A stretch of 64,000 nt of DNA, taken from assembly GCA_951812665.1 (NCBI GenBank), contig CATOST010000030.1, forward strand, positions 1 through 64,000. Direction: 5' to 3'. The notes beneath the pieces are model-generated. The model saw only the letters and a program-made list of their open reading frames with translations, was not told the DNA's origin and did no database searches. This DNA comes from an uncultured Acidobacteriota bacterium. GTDB taxonomy: Bacteria > Acidobacteriota > UBA6911 > RPQK01 > JAJDTT01. The translations under genes were made by a program, and so were the position numbers. Positions 17,358 through 26,122 of this stretch are shown piece by piece (the first letter of the stretch is position 1; the number at the start of each line of letters is the position of its first letter).

Positions 17358-18833
17358 CAGCCCGTGGCAAAAGTCGGGAGAAGTCACATTGCTGACATAA
17401 AATGGCGTTATGTCTATGGGAAAGAAACCGTCAGCGGGACGGCAACGGCAGATGTGGGTGGCGACGGAGAAACTGCCTCGAAGTCCGGGACATCCCTTCT
17501 ACGAGCGGTTGAACCAGGTGCTGGTGAAAGCCGGGTTCGACGCCTTTGTCGAGCAGCTTTGTGCGCGCTTTTATGCGGAGCGGTTGGGTCGCCCGAGTCT
17601 ACGGCCCGGACGGTACTTTCGGCTGCTGCTGGTGGGGTACTTCGAGGGGCTGAACTCGGAGCGGGCCATCGCTTGGCGGGTGTCGGATTCGGCGAGCGTG
17701 CGAGCCTTTCTGGAATACGACCCGGAGGAGGTGCCGCCGAATCATTCGACCTTGTCGCGGACGCGACGGCGGATCGACGTGGAGACGCATGGAGAGGTGT
17801 TCACCTGGGTGCTGAAGCAGTTGGCGGAAGCAGGACTGGTGAAGGGGAAGACGATCGGGATCGATGCGACGACGCTGGAGGCGAACGCGGCGATGCGGAG
17901 CATCGTGCGCCGGGACACGGGCAAAGACTATGAGACGTTCGTGAGGGGATTGGCGGAGGCGTCGGGAGTGGAGACGCCGACTCGGGAGGAACTGATCCGG
18001 TTCGACCGCAAGCGCAAGCCGAAAAAGATGAGCAACGAGGAGTGGATGAATCCCCACGACCCGGACGCGAAGATCACGAAGCTGAAGGACGGGCGGACCC
18101 GTCTCGGTCACAAGGTGGAAGAGGCGGTGGACCTGGAGACGGGAGCGGTGGTGGCGGTGACGGCGCCGGACGAGCTGGGGGACACTCTGACGATGGGCGA
18201 GACGCTCCGGATGGCCCAGGAGGAGGTGACGGCGGTCGAGCCGGACGCAGAGGTCCATGAAGTGGTGGCGGACAAGGGATACCACAGCAACGAGACGGTG
18301 CTGGAGTTGAAGGATCTCGGACTGCGGAGCTATCTGTCGGAAACGGATCGGGGCCGGCGGAATTGGAAGGGGAACAACAAGAAATACCAAGCGCCGGTGT
18401 ACGCGAATCGGCGGCGCATTCGGGGCCGCCGGGGGCGACGGTTACAGCGGCAGCGGAGCGAGTTGGTGGAGCGACCGTTCGCGCATCAGTTCGTGACCGG
18501 GGGGTTGCGTCGAATCTTCGTCCGGGGGCACGCCAACGTGCGCAAGCGACTGCTGATCCATGTCTGCGGATTCAACCTGGGATTGCTGATGCGTCACCTG
18601 ACGGGGGTCGGCACGCCTCGGAGTCTCCAAAGCCGCGCTTGGACGCGCCTTTTTACGGTTATTCGGGCCCCAATGGGGCACTGGATAGCCAGGAATCGAC
18701 CTTGGGGGCGTTGCTGGGCGTCGATCCGGCCCGATTCGCTGTTTTGCGCTCCTGGAATCCATCATTAGGCCATCTCAACGCCAGCGTTCGAAAAGAACAT
18801 AAACCCGAGAAATCCGGATTTTGCCACGGGCTG
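17358..18833 (+). mobile_element. IS copy B, IS5/IS1182-like, diverged from A and C
   Basis: 1476 bp, same termini (CAGCCCGTGGCAAAAGTC at left; right end TTTTGCCACGGGCTG). The transposase is intact but clearly diverged from copies A and C. Left flank CTAA, right flank ATAG. It is the right-hand boundary of the composite transposon, in inverted orientation to copy A. Confidence 0.88.
17410..18768 (+). CDS. DDE transposase (IS copy B)
   Basis: 452 aa, same architecture as the copy A protein: GHPFYERLNQVL, GYFEGLNSERAIAWRV, IGIDATTLEAN (first Asp), VVADKGYHSNE (second Asp) and ELVERPFAHQF (Glu). Many scattered substitutions relative to A and C, for example WVATEKLPR and VKAGFDAFVEQLC, show it is an older or separately acquired relative. 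All catalytic residues are retained, so it may be active. Confidence 0.9.
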   Translation: MSMGKKPSAGRQRQMWVATEKLPRSPGHPFYERLNQVLVKAGFDAFVEQLCARFYAERLGRPSLRPGRYFRLLLVGYFEGLNSERAIAWRVSDSASVRAFLEYDPEEVPPNHSTLSRTRRRIDVETHGEVFTWVLKQLAEAGLVKGKTIGIDATTLEANAAMRSIVRRDTGKDYETFVRGLAEASGVETPTREELIRFDRKRKPKKMSNEEWMNPHDPDAKITKLKDGRTRLGHKVEEAVDLETGAVVAVTAPDELGDTLTMGETLRMAQEEVTAVEPDAEVHEVVADKGYHSNETVLELKDLGLRSYLSETDRGRRNWKGNNKKYQAPVYANRRRIRGRRGRRLQRQRSELVERPFAHQFVTGGLRRIFVRGHANVRKRLLIHVCGFNLGLLMRHLTGVGTPRSLQSRAWTRLFTVIRAPMGHWIARNRPWGRCWASIRPDSLFCAPGIHH

Positions 18834-18980
18834 ATAGGGTCGATGTTCCGTGTCGATCCAGAGAAAGTCGATGCCCGTATCCACAGTAAGTTTGGCAATG
18901 AAATCCGACCGGTCGGGGAGTCCTGCTCCCCAAGCAGCTTTACCCTCGGCCAAAAGAGTCTTTACTTTGTTCTCAAACAT
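18834..18980 (-). pseudogene. HpcH/HpaI aldolase, 5' part split by composite transposon
   Basis: First 49 codons of the aldolase whose remainder is at 10060-10711: ATG at 18980, then LLAEGKAAWGAGLPDRSDF and the family signature GIDFLWIDTEHRPY, after which the frame enters the IS end. AGGA precedes the ATG by about 10 bases. The original promoter and candidate operator (19055-19067) remain attached to this piece, so transcription now runs into IS copy B against its transposase gene. Confidence 0.85.
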
Positions 18981-19054
18981 GGTTTCGTCCTGGCCCGGCT
19001 ACAATGGCAACGCACCGTATGCGCCCCAGGTCCTCAAGCTTTACCCACTTTCTC

Positions 19055-19067
19055 TTATAATTTATAC
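19055..19067. promoter_or_regulatory. Candidate operator, TTATA-N3-TATAA type
   Basis: TTATAATTTATAC, one mismatch to the inverted repeat. It sits between two divergent starts: 75 bp before the aldolase ATG (18980, minus) and 42 bp before 19109 (plus). Confidence 0.5.
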
Positions 19068-19108
19068 TCGCTGGGAGAAGCGTATCAAGAACCGAGGGTC
19101 AGATTCTC

Positions 19109-19708
19109 ATGGTTGATTCAGAACAGACCAGATCCGTCCACATCAACCCAGGGCGGCTGCTGTGGTCGGGCGAGCACTGGATTAACAGTCTCCAGTCCCG
19201 GAAAGGCGAGATACCCAGCGCTTGGGTGAGCCTCTATCACACCCGACACAGTCCGGCCGGTGAAGGTAATACTGCCCAAATCATCATCCGGGCGGACCGC
19301 CATCTGAGCCTGACATGTGTCGATGACCCGGAGGTAGGGAGGTTTACCCAAGACAAGTTCCTGATTCGAAGCAGCTTCCAGGATCCGAAGGCTCCCATTG
19401 TGCAAGCTCGTTTCTTTCGTGAAGGAGACATTCGAAAGGACCCGGCCTGGGTCATCGAAACCGGCGAGCACCGAATCGTGGCCCGATGGTGGGTTACGGA
19501 GCCACCGGTTATCGCCCAAGGGACCTTTCGGCCCGGTACCGAACATTTCACTGCTTTGTTCTTTACCGAGCGGGCCTCGGTCGAAGTCGACGGTCAGCCG
19601 ATTCCGGGAAACCCGTTCTTAAGAGACATCTGGAGACCTCACTTGTCAGGAGCTCGCAGCTCCTGCGTCTTTGCGCTGGCCGAGACCTTGATCGAACTAC
19701 CTGATTGA
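19109..19708 (+). CDS. Hypothetical protein
   Basis: 199 aa, not recognised. No signal peptide or membrane segment. Beta-rich pattern with motifs IPSAWVSLYHTRHS, IIIRADRHLSLTCVDD, WWVTEPPVIAQGTF and DIWRPHLSGARSSCVFAL. It starts a plus-strand run continuing with two secreted family proteins and a sialidase-like lipoprotein, and shares a divergent control region with the aldolase. That context suggests a role in the same catabolic programme. Confidence 0.65.
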   Translation: MVDSEQTRSVHINPGRLLWSGEHWINSLQSRKGEIPSAWVSLYHTRHSPAGEGNTAQIIIRADRHLSLTCVDDPEVGRFTQDKFLIRSSFQDPKAPIVQARFFREGDIRKDPAWVIETGEHRIVARWWVTEPPVIAQGTFRPGTEHFTALFFTERASVEVDGQPIPGNPFLRDIWRPHLSGARSSCVFALAETLIELPD

Positions 19709-19781
19709 GCGAGTGCCCCAAGATGCCAAACGACGAGGATTTTCTATATCTCCTTTTTCTAGGAGGGAAAGAAACGGACGA

Positions 19782-20558
19782 GTGAGCAAACACCCTGTTT
19801 GGTTGGGGCTGTTCCTGCTAATCACGCTCAATTTGTCGGCGGAAGTCATTTTCCGTGAAAGTTTTGATCAGGGAGCAGGGGGGTGGACCACTGGGAAAAA
19901 CAAGACGCATACGCGGGGAGAGACCTGGCACCGCAACATCCTCGGATTCTACGGCGAGCCCGTGGCTCTTACGTGGAGTCCAAGCGGCGGACGTTTCGGA
20001 GGGTACGCCACCGCCGAGTCGCCCTGGTATTTTGACGATAACCACGGTGAATTCGGATGGCTATATCTGGTCCTCGGCAAACGCACGGGCTGGTCCACGT
20101 ACCCAGTGGACGAAGAGGCGCCGGCGATAGGCAAAGACTTGCGAAATGCCACAGTTCGAATCTCACTGCGGGGGAGAGATATGCGGCTGAAGGGAACCAA
20201 GTTCTACTATTGGAATCAGGCTCCTCCCACGAGAGGCCCCTGGGTCTATCGATGCTGGGCTTTGACCTCCGCTCCTCTCGAGGGTTACTTGACGGATGGC
20301 AATTGGCACGACGTCAGCTTCAAACTGGATCCCCATGAAGGCAAATGGAGTTACATGGGCTTGATCAACGGTGGGCTGCGAAAGAGGATTCGCGTGATTC
20401 AGAGTCTTTCCTTTGGGCAAGGGACATTGGAGGAGGTGCTGGGCGACGGCAAACTTTACAATTGGGGCTTTATTCTCGTGGATGTGGATCCCCTGGATCC
20501 TCCTTCCGGAAAGATCGACATCGATCAGTTCAGCATCACCCTCGACGGCGCGGAGTGA
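19782..20558 (+). CDS. Secreted beta-sandwich-like protein, family member 2 of 3
   Basis: About 258 aa from a GTG at 19782, chosen because it begins the signal peptide (VSKHPVWLGLFLLITLNLSA); an ATG at 19713 adds 23 charged residues. AGGAGG lies about 15 bases upstream, rather far. Shared signatures: EVIFRESFDQG, ETWHRNILGFYGEPV, SPWYFDDNHGEFGWL, LRNATVRISLRGRD, WHDVSFKL, YMGLINGGLRKRI and GKIDIDQF. Function unknown; probably glycan-directed. The next paralogue starts 41 bp after its stop. Confidence 0.72.
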   Translation: MSKHPVWLGLFLLITLNLSAEVIFRESFDQGAGGWTTGKNKTHTRGETWHRNILGFYGEPVALTWSPSGGRFGGYATAESPWYFDDNHGEFGWLYLVLGKRTGWSTYPVDEEAPAIGKDLRNATVRISLRGRDMRLKGTKFYYWNQAPPTRGPWVYRCWALTSAPLEGYLTDGNWHDVSFKLDPHEGKWSYMGLINGGLRKRIRVIQSLSFGQGTLEEVLGDGKLYNWGFILVDVDPLDPPSGKIDIDQFSITLDGAE

Positions 20559-20598
20559 GGAGGGCAACTTTACGCTCCGATCAGATAGGTGGATAAGG

Positions 20599-21489
20599 AT
20601 GCAAAATATGACCAAGAGAATAAGACTCGATATTTTCTTCACATTTATGTTCTATTCTGTGGCCGGACTGGCGACGGGTGCAAAGCCGGCACCGGGTGAC
20701 GTCGTGGCCGCGCACAACTTTGACCGGGGACCTGAAGCCTGGCACACGGGCAAAGACAAGACCCATACCCGCGGCGTCACTTGGCACCGCAATATCCTGG
20801 GTTTCTACGGCGAGCCGGTTTTCCTGAAATGGAGTGAGATGGGAGGCCGTTCGGGGGGGTTCGCCTATTCCGAGTCGCCCTGGTACTTCGATGACAACCA
20901 TGGTCACTTCGGCTGGCTGCACTTGCTTGCCAACCGATACACGGAGCCTGAGAAGCAGGGAAGACCCGGAAGTCCGAGTCCCGTAGTGGGTCAAGATCTG
21001 CGCAATGCCGTCGTCAGAGTGTCTCTGCGCGGGCGAGACGTGGAGCTGAAGGGAACCAAGCTGTACTTTTGGCTGGGAGGAAGTGCTCCTCCGATTCGCA
21101 ACACCTCTCCGACAGACAAACGACCCAGATCCACCGTCAATTCTCTTCGGCGGGAAGGACACCGGTGGTGGGCACTGACCTCGGTCCCGCTGGAAGCCTA
21201 CGTGACCGATGGGAAATGGCACGATGTGACATTTCGATTAGAAGCGGACGAGCGCAAATGGACCTATTTGGGTTTAATAAACGGAGGTCTGCGCAAAAAG
21301 ATTCAGATTCGACAAAGTCTCAGCTTTGGAGACGGATCACTTCCATACGTTCTGGGAAACGGCAAACTTTACGTTTTCGGATTTATTCTGGTCGAAGTGG
21401 ATCCTTTGGACCAGCCGAAGGGCATGATTGATTTGGACGAATTCAGCATCGCTACATTTCCTTCCAATCCTCCGCTGCCGGAACCATGA
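20599..21489 (+). CDS. Secreted beta-sandwich-like protein, family member 3 of 3
   Basis: 296 aa from the ATG at 20599, which has AGGTGG six bases upstream; an ATG at 20608 is an alternative. Signal peptide ends near GLATGA. Same family: WHTGKDKTHTRG, TWHRNILGFYGEPVFLKW, SPWYFDDNHGHFGWL, LRNAVVRVSLRGRDVELKG, WHDVTFRL, YLGLINGGLRKKI and MIDLDEFSI. It carries an extra loop of about 25 residues rich in Pro, Ser and Arg before WWALTSVPLEAY. Tandem arrangement with member 2 points to local duplication. Confidence 0.72.
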   Translation: MQNMTKRIRLDIFFTFMFYSVAGLATGAKPAPGDVVAAHNFDRGPEAWHTGKDKTHTRGVTWHRNILGFYGEPVFLKWSEMGGRSGGFAYSESPWYFDDNHGHFGWLHLLANRYTEPEKQGRPGSPSPVVGQDLRNAVVRVSLRGRDVELKGTKLYFWLGGSAPPIRNTSPTDKRPRSTVNSLRREGHRWWALTSVPLEAYVTDGKWHDVTFRLEADERKWTYLGLINGGLRKKIQIRQSLSFGDGSLPYVLGNGKLYVFGFILVEVDPLDQPKGMIDLDEFSIATFPSNPPLPEP

Positions 21490-21544
21490 TGGAAAAACGT
21501 GCTTTATCCTGCCTGCCCGAGCATTTTCATTGGGGGTTGAGACC

Positions 21545-22981
21545 ATGAACCGAACCATTGCCGCCAGCTTGCTCTGTCTCTGGGTGCTAAACAATTGCCG
21601 GACTGGCGTAGAAACCACGGAAAAGGAGCCGGCGAGCCGGGTCCCCCGCGTCACGCTGGGTCCACCGATTGTCGTCATGCTGGGGCCCCCAGGCGATCTG
21701 CGTTGGGGTTACTTCGCTTTTCCCGACATGTGGCGGGCCCCTGGCGGAGAGATGTATCTGGCCATAAACGTGGGTGAGGACGCCAACGATGTGGGGGAAC
21801 ACCTGCCCACGCAATTCTTCGTCTCTCAGGACGAAGGAGCGTCCTGGCAGTCGATACGGGAAGATCAGGTGGACTTCTCTCCGGATATCATTGCCCTGCC
21901 GAGTGGAGAGCACGTGGCCTTCGGCACTGAGAAATATGTCTATCATTATTCGACCTACGGACCTCGGCCGCGGGAATTCCACAGCCTGGATGAGCTTGGT
22001 CTCAAACTCGCCTTCACAACCAAAAAACCTGGCCTGATTGCGGCTCATTATCGTTACGCCGACCTGCCTGAGAGGCTGACCCGGATCCCCGTTAAGCGCC
22101 GTAAGGGACCGAGTGCTCCCTGGCAGGACGAATACGCTCATTTTGACTCGTCGGACCTGCTGCTGCGCGCGCCGATCGGTACCCCGGACGCCAAAGGAGA
22201 TTGGCAGGAAATAGCGCCTATGATCTCAACGACGCCGCGGGATGCAGCCTCCATCCTCTGGCCGGACCGCTTGGTCGTGCTGCCCGACGGCACGCTCCTA
22301 TGGCCGCTCGCCAGCCAGGACCCACGCATTCAAAGAATGTTCTTTCGTGTCCAATGTGTCGCTTCCAGCGACGGCGGACGGACTTGGGGAATCCGCGGCA
22401 CGATTGCCGACCAGCTGGACCTGGCTGACTGGGGTTACGGCTGTGGCGAGCAGTCGATGCAGAGGATGCCCAATGGCGATTTACTCTGCGTCATGCGTAC
22501 TGAAATGGAGGGTAACAACCTGGGAACCCGTCCCTTGACAAAGTCGACGCATTCGCTTGTAGCCACACGTTCATCGGACAACGGGCACACTTGGAGCAGG
22601 CCTGAGGCCATTGCGCCTTTCAGCGTGACGCCCCATCTGCGAACCCTTGAAAACGGGACAGTGGCGGTGGTCTACGGGAGGCCGGGCGTGCATGTCCGCG
22701 CTTCGGTGGACAGTGGTCAGACTTGGGGTAGAGCCCTCCCGGTCGTGGGTCCCGACGAGGTCCATCTGATGGCTCGGTCCGTGGAAGAGCGCATGGCCCT
22801 GCGTCACGCCGGACGCGGCTCGGCCCAGACCAAGGTCATCAGCTGCAGCAATACGGATGTAATTGTCACCGGACCCGACCGGTTCATCGTTGCGTATTCC
22901 GACTTTCAGTACAGGGATGAGCACGGCCGGCAGCGAAAAGCGATCAAGGTCAGGGAAGTGATCGTCGAGATGCCAACTTAG
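21545..22981 (+). CDS. Sialidase-like (BNR/Asp-box) lipoprotein
   Basis: 478 aa from the ATG at 21545. Signal peptide with lipobox ending VLNNC. Asp-boxes: SQDEGASWQS, SSDGGRTWGI, SSDNGHTWSR and SVDSGQTWGR. FPDMWRAPGG and AINVGEDANDVGEH match the lipoprotein at 779-2164, its closest relative in the window. Probably anchored in the outer membrane and acting on external glycans. It follows two secreted family proteins by 55 bp on the same strand. The longer frame from 21428 overlaps the previous gene and is not used. Confidence 0.85.
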   Translation: MNRTIAASLLCLWVLNNCRTGVETTEKEPASRVPRVTLGPPIVVMLGPPGDLRWGYFAFPDMWRAPGGEMYLAINVGEDANDVGEHLPTQFFVSQDEGASWQSIREDQVDFSPDIIALPSGEHVAFGTEKYVYHYSTYGPRPREFHSLDELGLKLAFTTKKPGLIAAHYRYADLPERLTRIPVKRRKGPSAPWQDEYAHFDSSDLLLRAPIGTPDAKGDWQEIAPMISTTPRDAASILWPDRLVVLPDGTLLWPLASQDPRIQRMFFRVQCVASSDGGRTWGIRGTIADQLDLADWGYGCGEQSMQRMPNGDLLCVMRTEMEGNNLGTRPLTKSTHSLVATRSSDNGHTWSRPEAIAPFSVTPHLRTLENGTVAVVYGRPGVHVRASVDSGQTWGRALPVVGPDEVHLMARSVEERMALRHAGRGSAQTKVISCSNTDVIVTGPDRFIVAYSDFQYRDEHGRQRKAIKVREVIVEMPT

Positions 22982-23126
22982 AACACCAACTACCGATAAG
23001 CACATGGCCCTGCGACACCTCGCGTTTCCAGGAATGGCTGCCGTGTTTTGTCGTTGATCGTGATTTCGTCAACTGACCCGTGATCTTCTCATACCAGTGG
23101 AAGCGTCTGGCTCCGTTCCGTCCGTT

Positions 23127-24551
23127 TCAAGAGGGTCCACCTATGGGCAGGAGTTCGACGCCTTCTCCCTCCTCAGGTTTCTTGATGCGAAACCGGACCG
23201 AAGTCACTTCGGCTCCATGGGGGCCGAATTTGTTCTTGAAGCCCTCCCGCTGGCCGACCATGAAGATGGAACCGTCCTCCAGAACGCAGGCGCTGGGGTA
23301 GTAGGACTTGGGATCACACTTGAAACCGCGTCCCGGCGCCGGTTTCACCCAGGTCTTCCCATTGTCGCGGCTGTAGATCACTTCTCCGTTGTTCGGCACC
23401 TGAGGATCGTCGCTACTGAGTTTGTGCCGGCCCCCAAATACCACGACCGATACGTCGTCGGGTGTCACCACTAGTTCACCCCTCCGGTACAACTTGGGGC
23501 CGCGAAACTCGCTTCCAAAGTTGGGATCTTCGATGATGGGGTCTGTCAGGAGCAGCCGGGGCGGCGACCAGGTCCGCCCGTCGTCGTAGGACTGAAACCA
23601 AGCCGACGTCGGTCGGCAGGGGAAGGCCAGGCTGCCGTCCGGCAAGTAGGCGGCCGTGCCCTCATCCGCATCCCAGTCATTGCTGCCGACTACCGACACG
23701 GTAGACCAGGTGAGGCCCTTATCCTCAGAGCGCATGAGAACCATGAACCAGCGAGGATCTTCGGTGGGCCATCCTTTGCCCCCGGGAATACATGAGCCGG
23801 CGGCGAATAGCAGCAGCGCGCCGTCCTTACCCTCGAACATGCTGTAGGGGGCGTCCATATCGAAGGGTCCCACGAAACGCGTCACCTCCTTCCAGGTGTG
23901 GCCATCGTCGTCGCTTCGAAAGATCAGGGTCTTGGACTGCCGGTTGGCCATGATCCGGGCGAACTCAAGGGGCGTCGCGGGCATCCGGTTCCAGTAGCCC
24001 CAATGGGGTTTCAGCCGGACTCCCGCAATCATCGTTCCGTCACTCAACTGTATTACATCACCGACGTAGTAGGCGCCAAGCACCATCGGAAACGACCGAG
24101 GCCGGCTCCAGGTCTTCCCCTGGTCCCGGCTGCGGATCCACATCATCCTTCCGCCCTCCGGCGCTTCCCATTCCAAGAGCCATTCTCGATCCGGCCGTCT
24201 CAAACCCTCCCAGGCCTCAGGAGGCATGTCCCAGGGGGTGGGCCAGGAAGCGTGCCAATATCCGGCTGAGAAGGTCACGAACAGGTCCCCATTCCGTAAC
24301 CGGCACACCGTCGGCCACCCGCAGTAGCCGCCAAACCCGCGAAAGGGCTCCGGCGGGTTTACGTCGGGCGAGACGATGATCTGTCGATACTTCTCGAAGT
24401 CCACCCGGGGCCCATCGCCCGCAATAAGCGCGTCAACCGGTGGAATGGAAGCCGCGGCCGACCTCGTTTCACCGGCTCTGACAAGACCGGTGGTCGCCAA
24501 GGCGGTTGCGGAAGCGGACAGATATTGCCGGCGGGTCAATTGGACACCCAT
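23127..24551 (-). CDS. Sialidase-like protein, 5' leader interrupted by IS copy C
   Basis: About 474 aa with an intact reading frame: N-terminal export signal (QLTRRQYLSASATALATTG), FGGYCGWPTVCRLRNGDL, and Asp-boxes SRDQGKTWSR, SDDDGHTWKE, SEDKGLTWST, SYDDGRTWSP and SRDNGKTWVK. Highly similar to 29571-30995, which starts MAVQFTRREYL. The IS end lies 8 bases before its ATG; the original AGGAGG is now at 26041-26046, 1.5 kb away. Translation is therefore likely poor unless read-through and a weak new site suffice. Confidence 0.82.
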   Translation of the reverse strand: MGVQLTRRQYLSASATALATTGLVRAGETRSAAASIPPVDALIAGDGPRVDFEKYRQIIVSPDVNPPEPFRGFGGYCGWPTVCRLRNGDLFVTFSAGYWHASWPTPWDMPPEAWEGLRRPDREWLLEWEAPEGGRMMWIRSRDQGKTWSRPRSFPMVLGAYYVGDVIQLSDGTMIAGVRLKPHWGYWNRMPATPLEFARIMANRQSKTLIFRSDDDGHTWKEVTRFVGPFDMDAPYSMFEGKDGALLLFAAGSCIPGGKGWPTEDPRWFMVLMRSEDKGLTWSTVSVVGSNDWDADEGTAAYLPDGSLAFPCRPTSAWFQSYDDGRTWSPPRLLLTDPIIEDPNFGSEFRGPKLYRRGELVVTPDDVSVVVFGGRHKLSSDDPQVPNNGEVIYSRDNGKTWVKPAPGRGFKCDPKSYYPSACVLEDGSIFMVGQREGFKNKFGPHGAEVTSVRFRIKKPEEGEGVELLPIGGPS

Positions 24552-24558
24552 CACTTAG

Positions 24559-26036
24559 CAGCCCGTGGCAAAAGTCCTGATTCCTCGGACTATCGTTCTT
24601 TCCGCAATCTGACTTGGAGATGGTTTATTGATGCGTCCGGGTAGCCCAAAACCTCAAATCGAGCCGGATCGACGCCCAGAAGCGCTTCCAGAGCCGTTTC
24701 CAGCCGATCAAACGGCCCTTTTTTGCCCCAAAAGGCGGAAAATGACGCGCCAGGACCCGGCCCTGCAGACTCCGGGGCGTCCCGACCCCCGTCAGGTGAC
24801 GCATCAGCAGTCCCAGGTTGAATCCGCACACGTGGATCAGCAATCGCTTGCGCACGTTGGCGTGGCCCCGAACGAAGATCCGGCGCAGCCCGCCCGTGGT
24901 GAACTGGTGCGCGAACGGCCGCTCCACCAACTCGCTCCGCTGCCGCTGCAACCGTCGTCCCCGCCGGCCCCGGATCCGTCTCCGATTGGCGTAAACCGGC
25001 ATCTGGTACTTCCGGTTCTTCCCCTTCCAGTTGCGCCGGCCCCGATCCGGTTCCGACAGATACCCTCGCAATCCCAGTTCCTGCAACTCCAGAACCGTCT
25101 CGTTGCTGTGGTAGCCCTGGTCCGTCACCACTTCCCGGACCTGGGATTCCGACCCGACCGCCTCCACTTCCTCCCGCGCCACCCGGAGCGTGTCCCCCAT
25201 CGTCTGGGTGTCCCCCAACTCCTCCGGCGCCGTCACCGCCACCACCGCCCCCGTCTCCAGGTCCACCGCCTCTTCCACCTTGTGCCCCAGACGAGTCCGC
25301 CCGTCCTTGAGCTTCGTGATCTTCGCCTCCGGGTCGTGTGGATTCACCCATTCCCGGTTGCTCGTCTTCTTCTTGCGCTTGCGGTCGAACCGAACCAGTT
25401 CCTTCCGGGTCGGCGTCGGGACTCCCGAGCTTTTTGCCAGTCCCTTAACGAAGCTCTCATAGTCTTGCCCCGTGTCCCGGCGCACCAAGCTGCGCATCGC
25501 CGCGTTCGCCTCCAAAGTCGTCGCGTCGATCCCGATCGTCTTCCCTCGCACCAATCCCGCTTGGGCCAACTGCTTCAGCACCCAGGTGAACACCTCCCTG
25601 TGCGTCTCCACGTCGATCCGTCGCCGGGTGCGCGACAAGGTCGAGTGATTCGGGGGCGTCTCCTCCGGGTCCAAGTCCAGAAAGGCGCGCAGGCTCATCG
25701 AATCCGCCACTCGCCAAGCGATGGCCCGCTCCGAGTTCAGCCCTTCGAAGTACCCCACCGACAGCATCCGGAAGTACCGTCCCGGGCGCAGACTCGGTCG
25801 CCCGATCCCGTCGGCGTAAAACCGTACGCACAGCGCTTCCACGACGGCGTCGAAACCGGCTTTCTCCAGTACTTGGTTCAACCGCTCGTAGAACGGATGC
25901 CCCGGACTCCGGGGCAGTTTCTGCGTCGCTACCCACATCGCTTGCTGCCGTCTCGAAGACGGTTTCTTTCCCATCGCCATAGTGTCATTTTATATCGGAG
26001 GTCTGGCTTTGTTTCCCGGACTTTTGCCACGGGCTG
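24559..26036 (-). mobile_element. IS copy C, IS5/IS1182-like, recent insertion
   Basis: 1478 bp with perfect 19-bp ends CAGCCCGTGGCAAAAGTCC and a clean TTAG target duplication at 24555-24558 and 26037-26040. Nearly identical to copy A, so one probably derived recently from the other or both from a common donor. It sits in the leader of the sialidase-like gene 23127-24551. Confidence 0.92.
24625..25980 (-). CDS. DDE transposase (IS copy C)
   Basis: 451 aa, identical in translation to the copy A transposase, with the same D152, D287 and E353 candidates. It now lies directly downstream of the displaced promoter, operator and AGGAGG of the sialidase-like gene, in the same direction, so it may be driven by the host promoter. 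Confidence 0.9.
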   Translation of the reverse strand: MAMGKKPSSRRQQAMWVATQKLPRSPGHPFYERLNQVLEKAGFDAVVEALCVRFYADGIGRPSLRPGRYFRMLSVGYFEGLNSERAIAWRVADSMSLRAFLDLDPEETPPNHSTLSRTRRRIDVETHREVFTWVLKQLAQAGLVRGKTIGIDATTLEANAAMRSLVRRDTGQDYESFVKGLAKSSGVPTPTRKELVRFDRKRKKKTSNREWVNPHDPEAKITKLKDGRTRLGHKVEEAVDLETGAVVAVTAPEELGDTQTMGDTLRVAREEVEAVGSESQVREVVTDQGYHSNETVLELQELGLRGYLSEPDRGRRNWKGKNRKYQMPVYANRRRIRGRRGRRLQRQRSELVERPFAHQFTTGGLRRIFVRGHANVRKRLLIHVCGFNLGLLMRHLTGVGTPRSLQGRVLARHFPPFGAKKGRLIGWKRLWKRFWASIRLDLRFWATRTHQ

Positions 26037-26040
26037 TTAG

Positions 26041-26046
26041 CCTCCT
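26041..26046 (-). promoter_or_regulatory. Displaced Shine-Dalgarno of the sialidase-like gene
   Basis: CCTCCT (AGGAGG on the minus strand). With the IS and one TTAG removed it stands 7 bases before the ATG at 24551, exactly the spacing in the paralogue (31003-31008 before 30995). The following GTTGTGCCGA is also shared by both leaders. Confidence 0.75.
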
Positions 26047-26109
26047 GGTTGTGCCGATTTGAAACAAAAGGACTCAGCCCGATTCATTCTTGAGGTCGGC
26101 CTAAGATCT

Positions 26110-26122
26110 TTATAGCATATAA
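26110..26122. promoter_or_regulatory. Candidate operator, TTATA-N3-TATAA type (perfect)
   Basis: TTATAGCATATAA, perfect inverted repeat with a 3-bp spacer. It lies about 63 bp beyond the displaced AGGAGG, the same distance as the copy at 31071-31083 in the paralogous leader. Confidence 0.6.

Larger units (their letters stand above)
10712..18833. mobile_element. Composite transposon bounded by two inverted IS copies
   Basis: 8122 bp. Both outer ends are the same IS terminus (CAGCCCGTGGCAAAA at 10712, its complement ending at 18833). They are flanked by a direct ATAG at 10708-10711 and 18834-18837. Deleting the element plus one ATAG joins the two aldolase pieces in frame (RPY then DATDIP). The flanking IS copies A and B are in inverted orientation with transposase genes reading outward. 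Their inner ends have different flanks (TTAA after A, CTAA before B), as expected if only the outer ends took part in the last transposition. Cargo: two CsgG-like genes, a pentapeptide-repeat gene and older IS debris. Confidence 0.85.
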
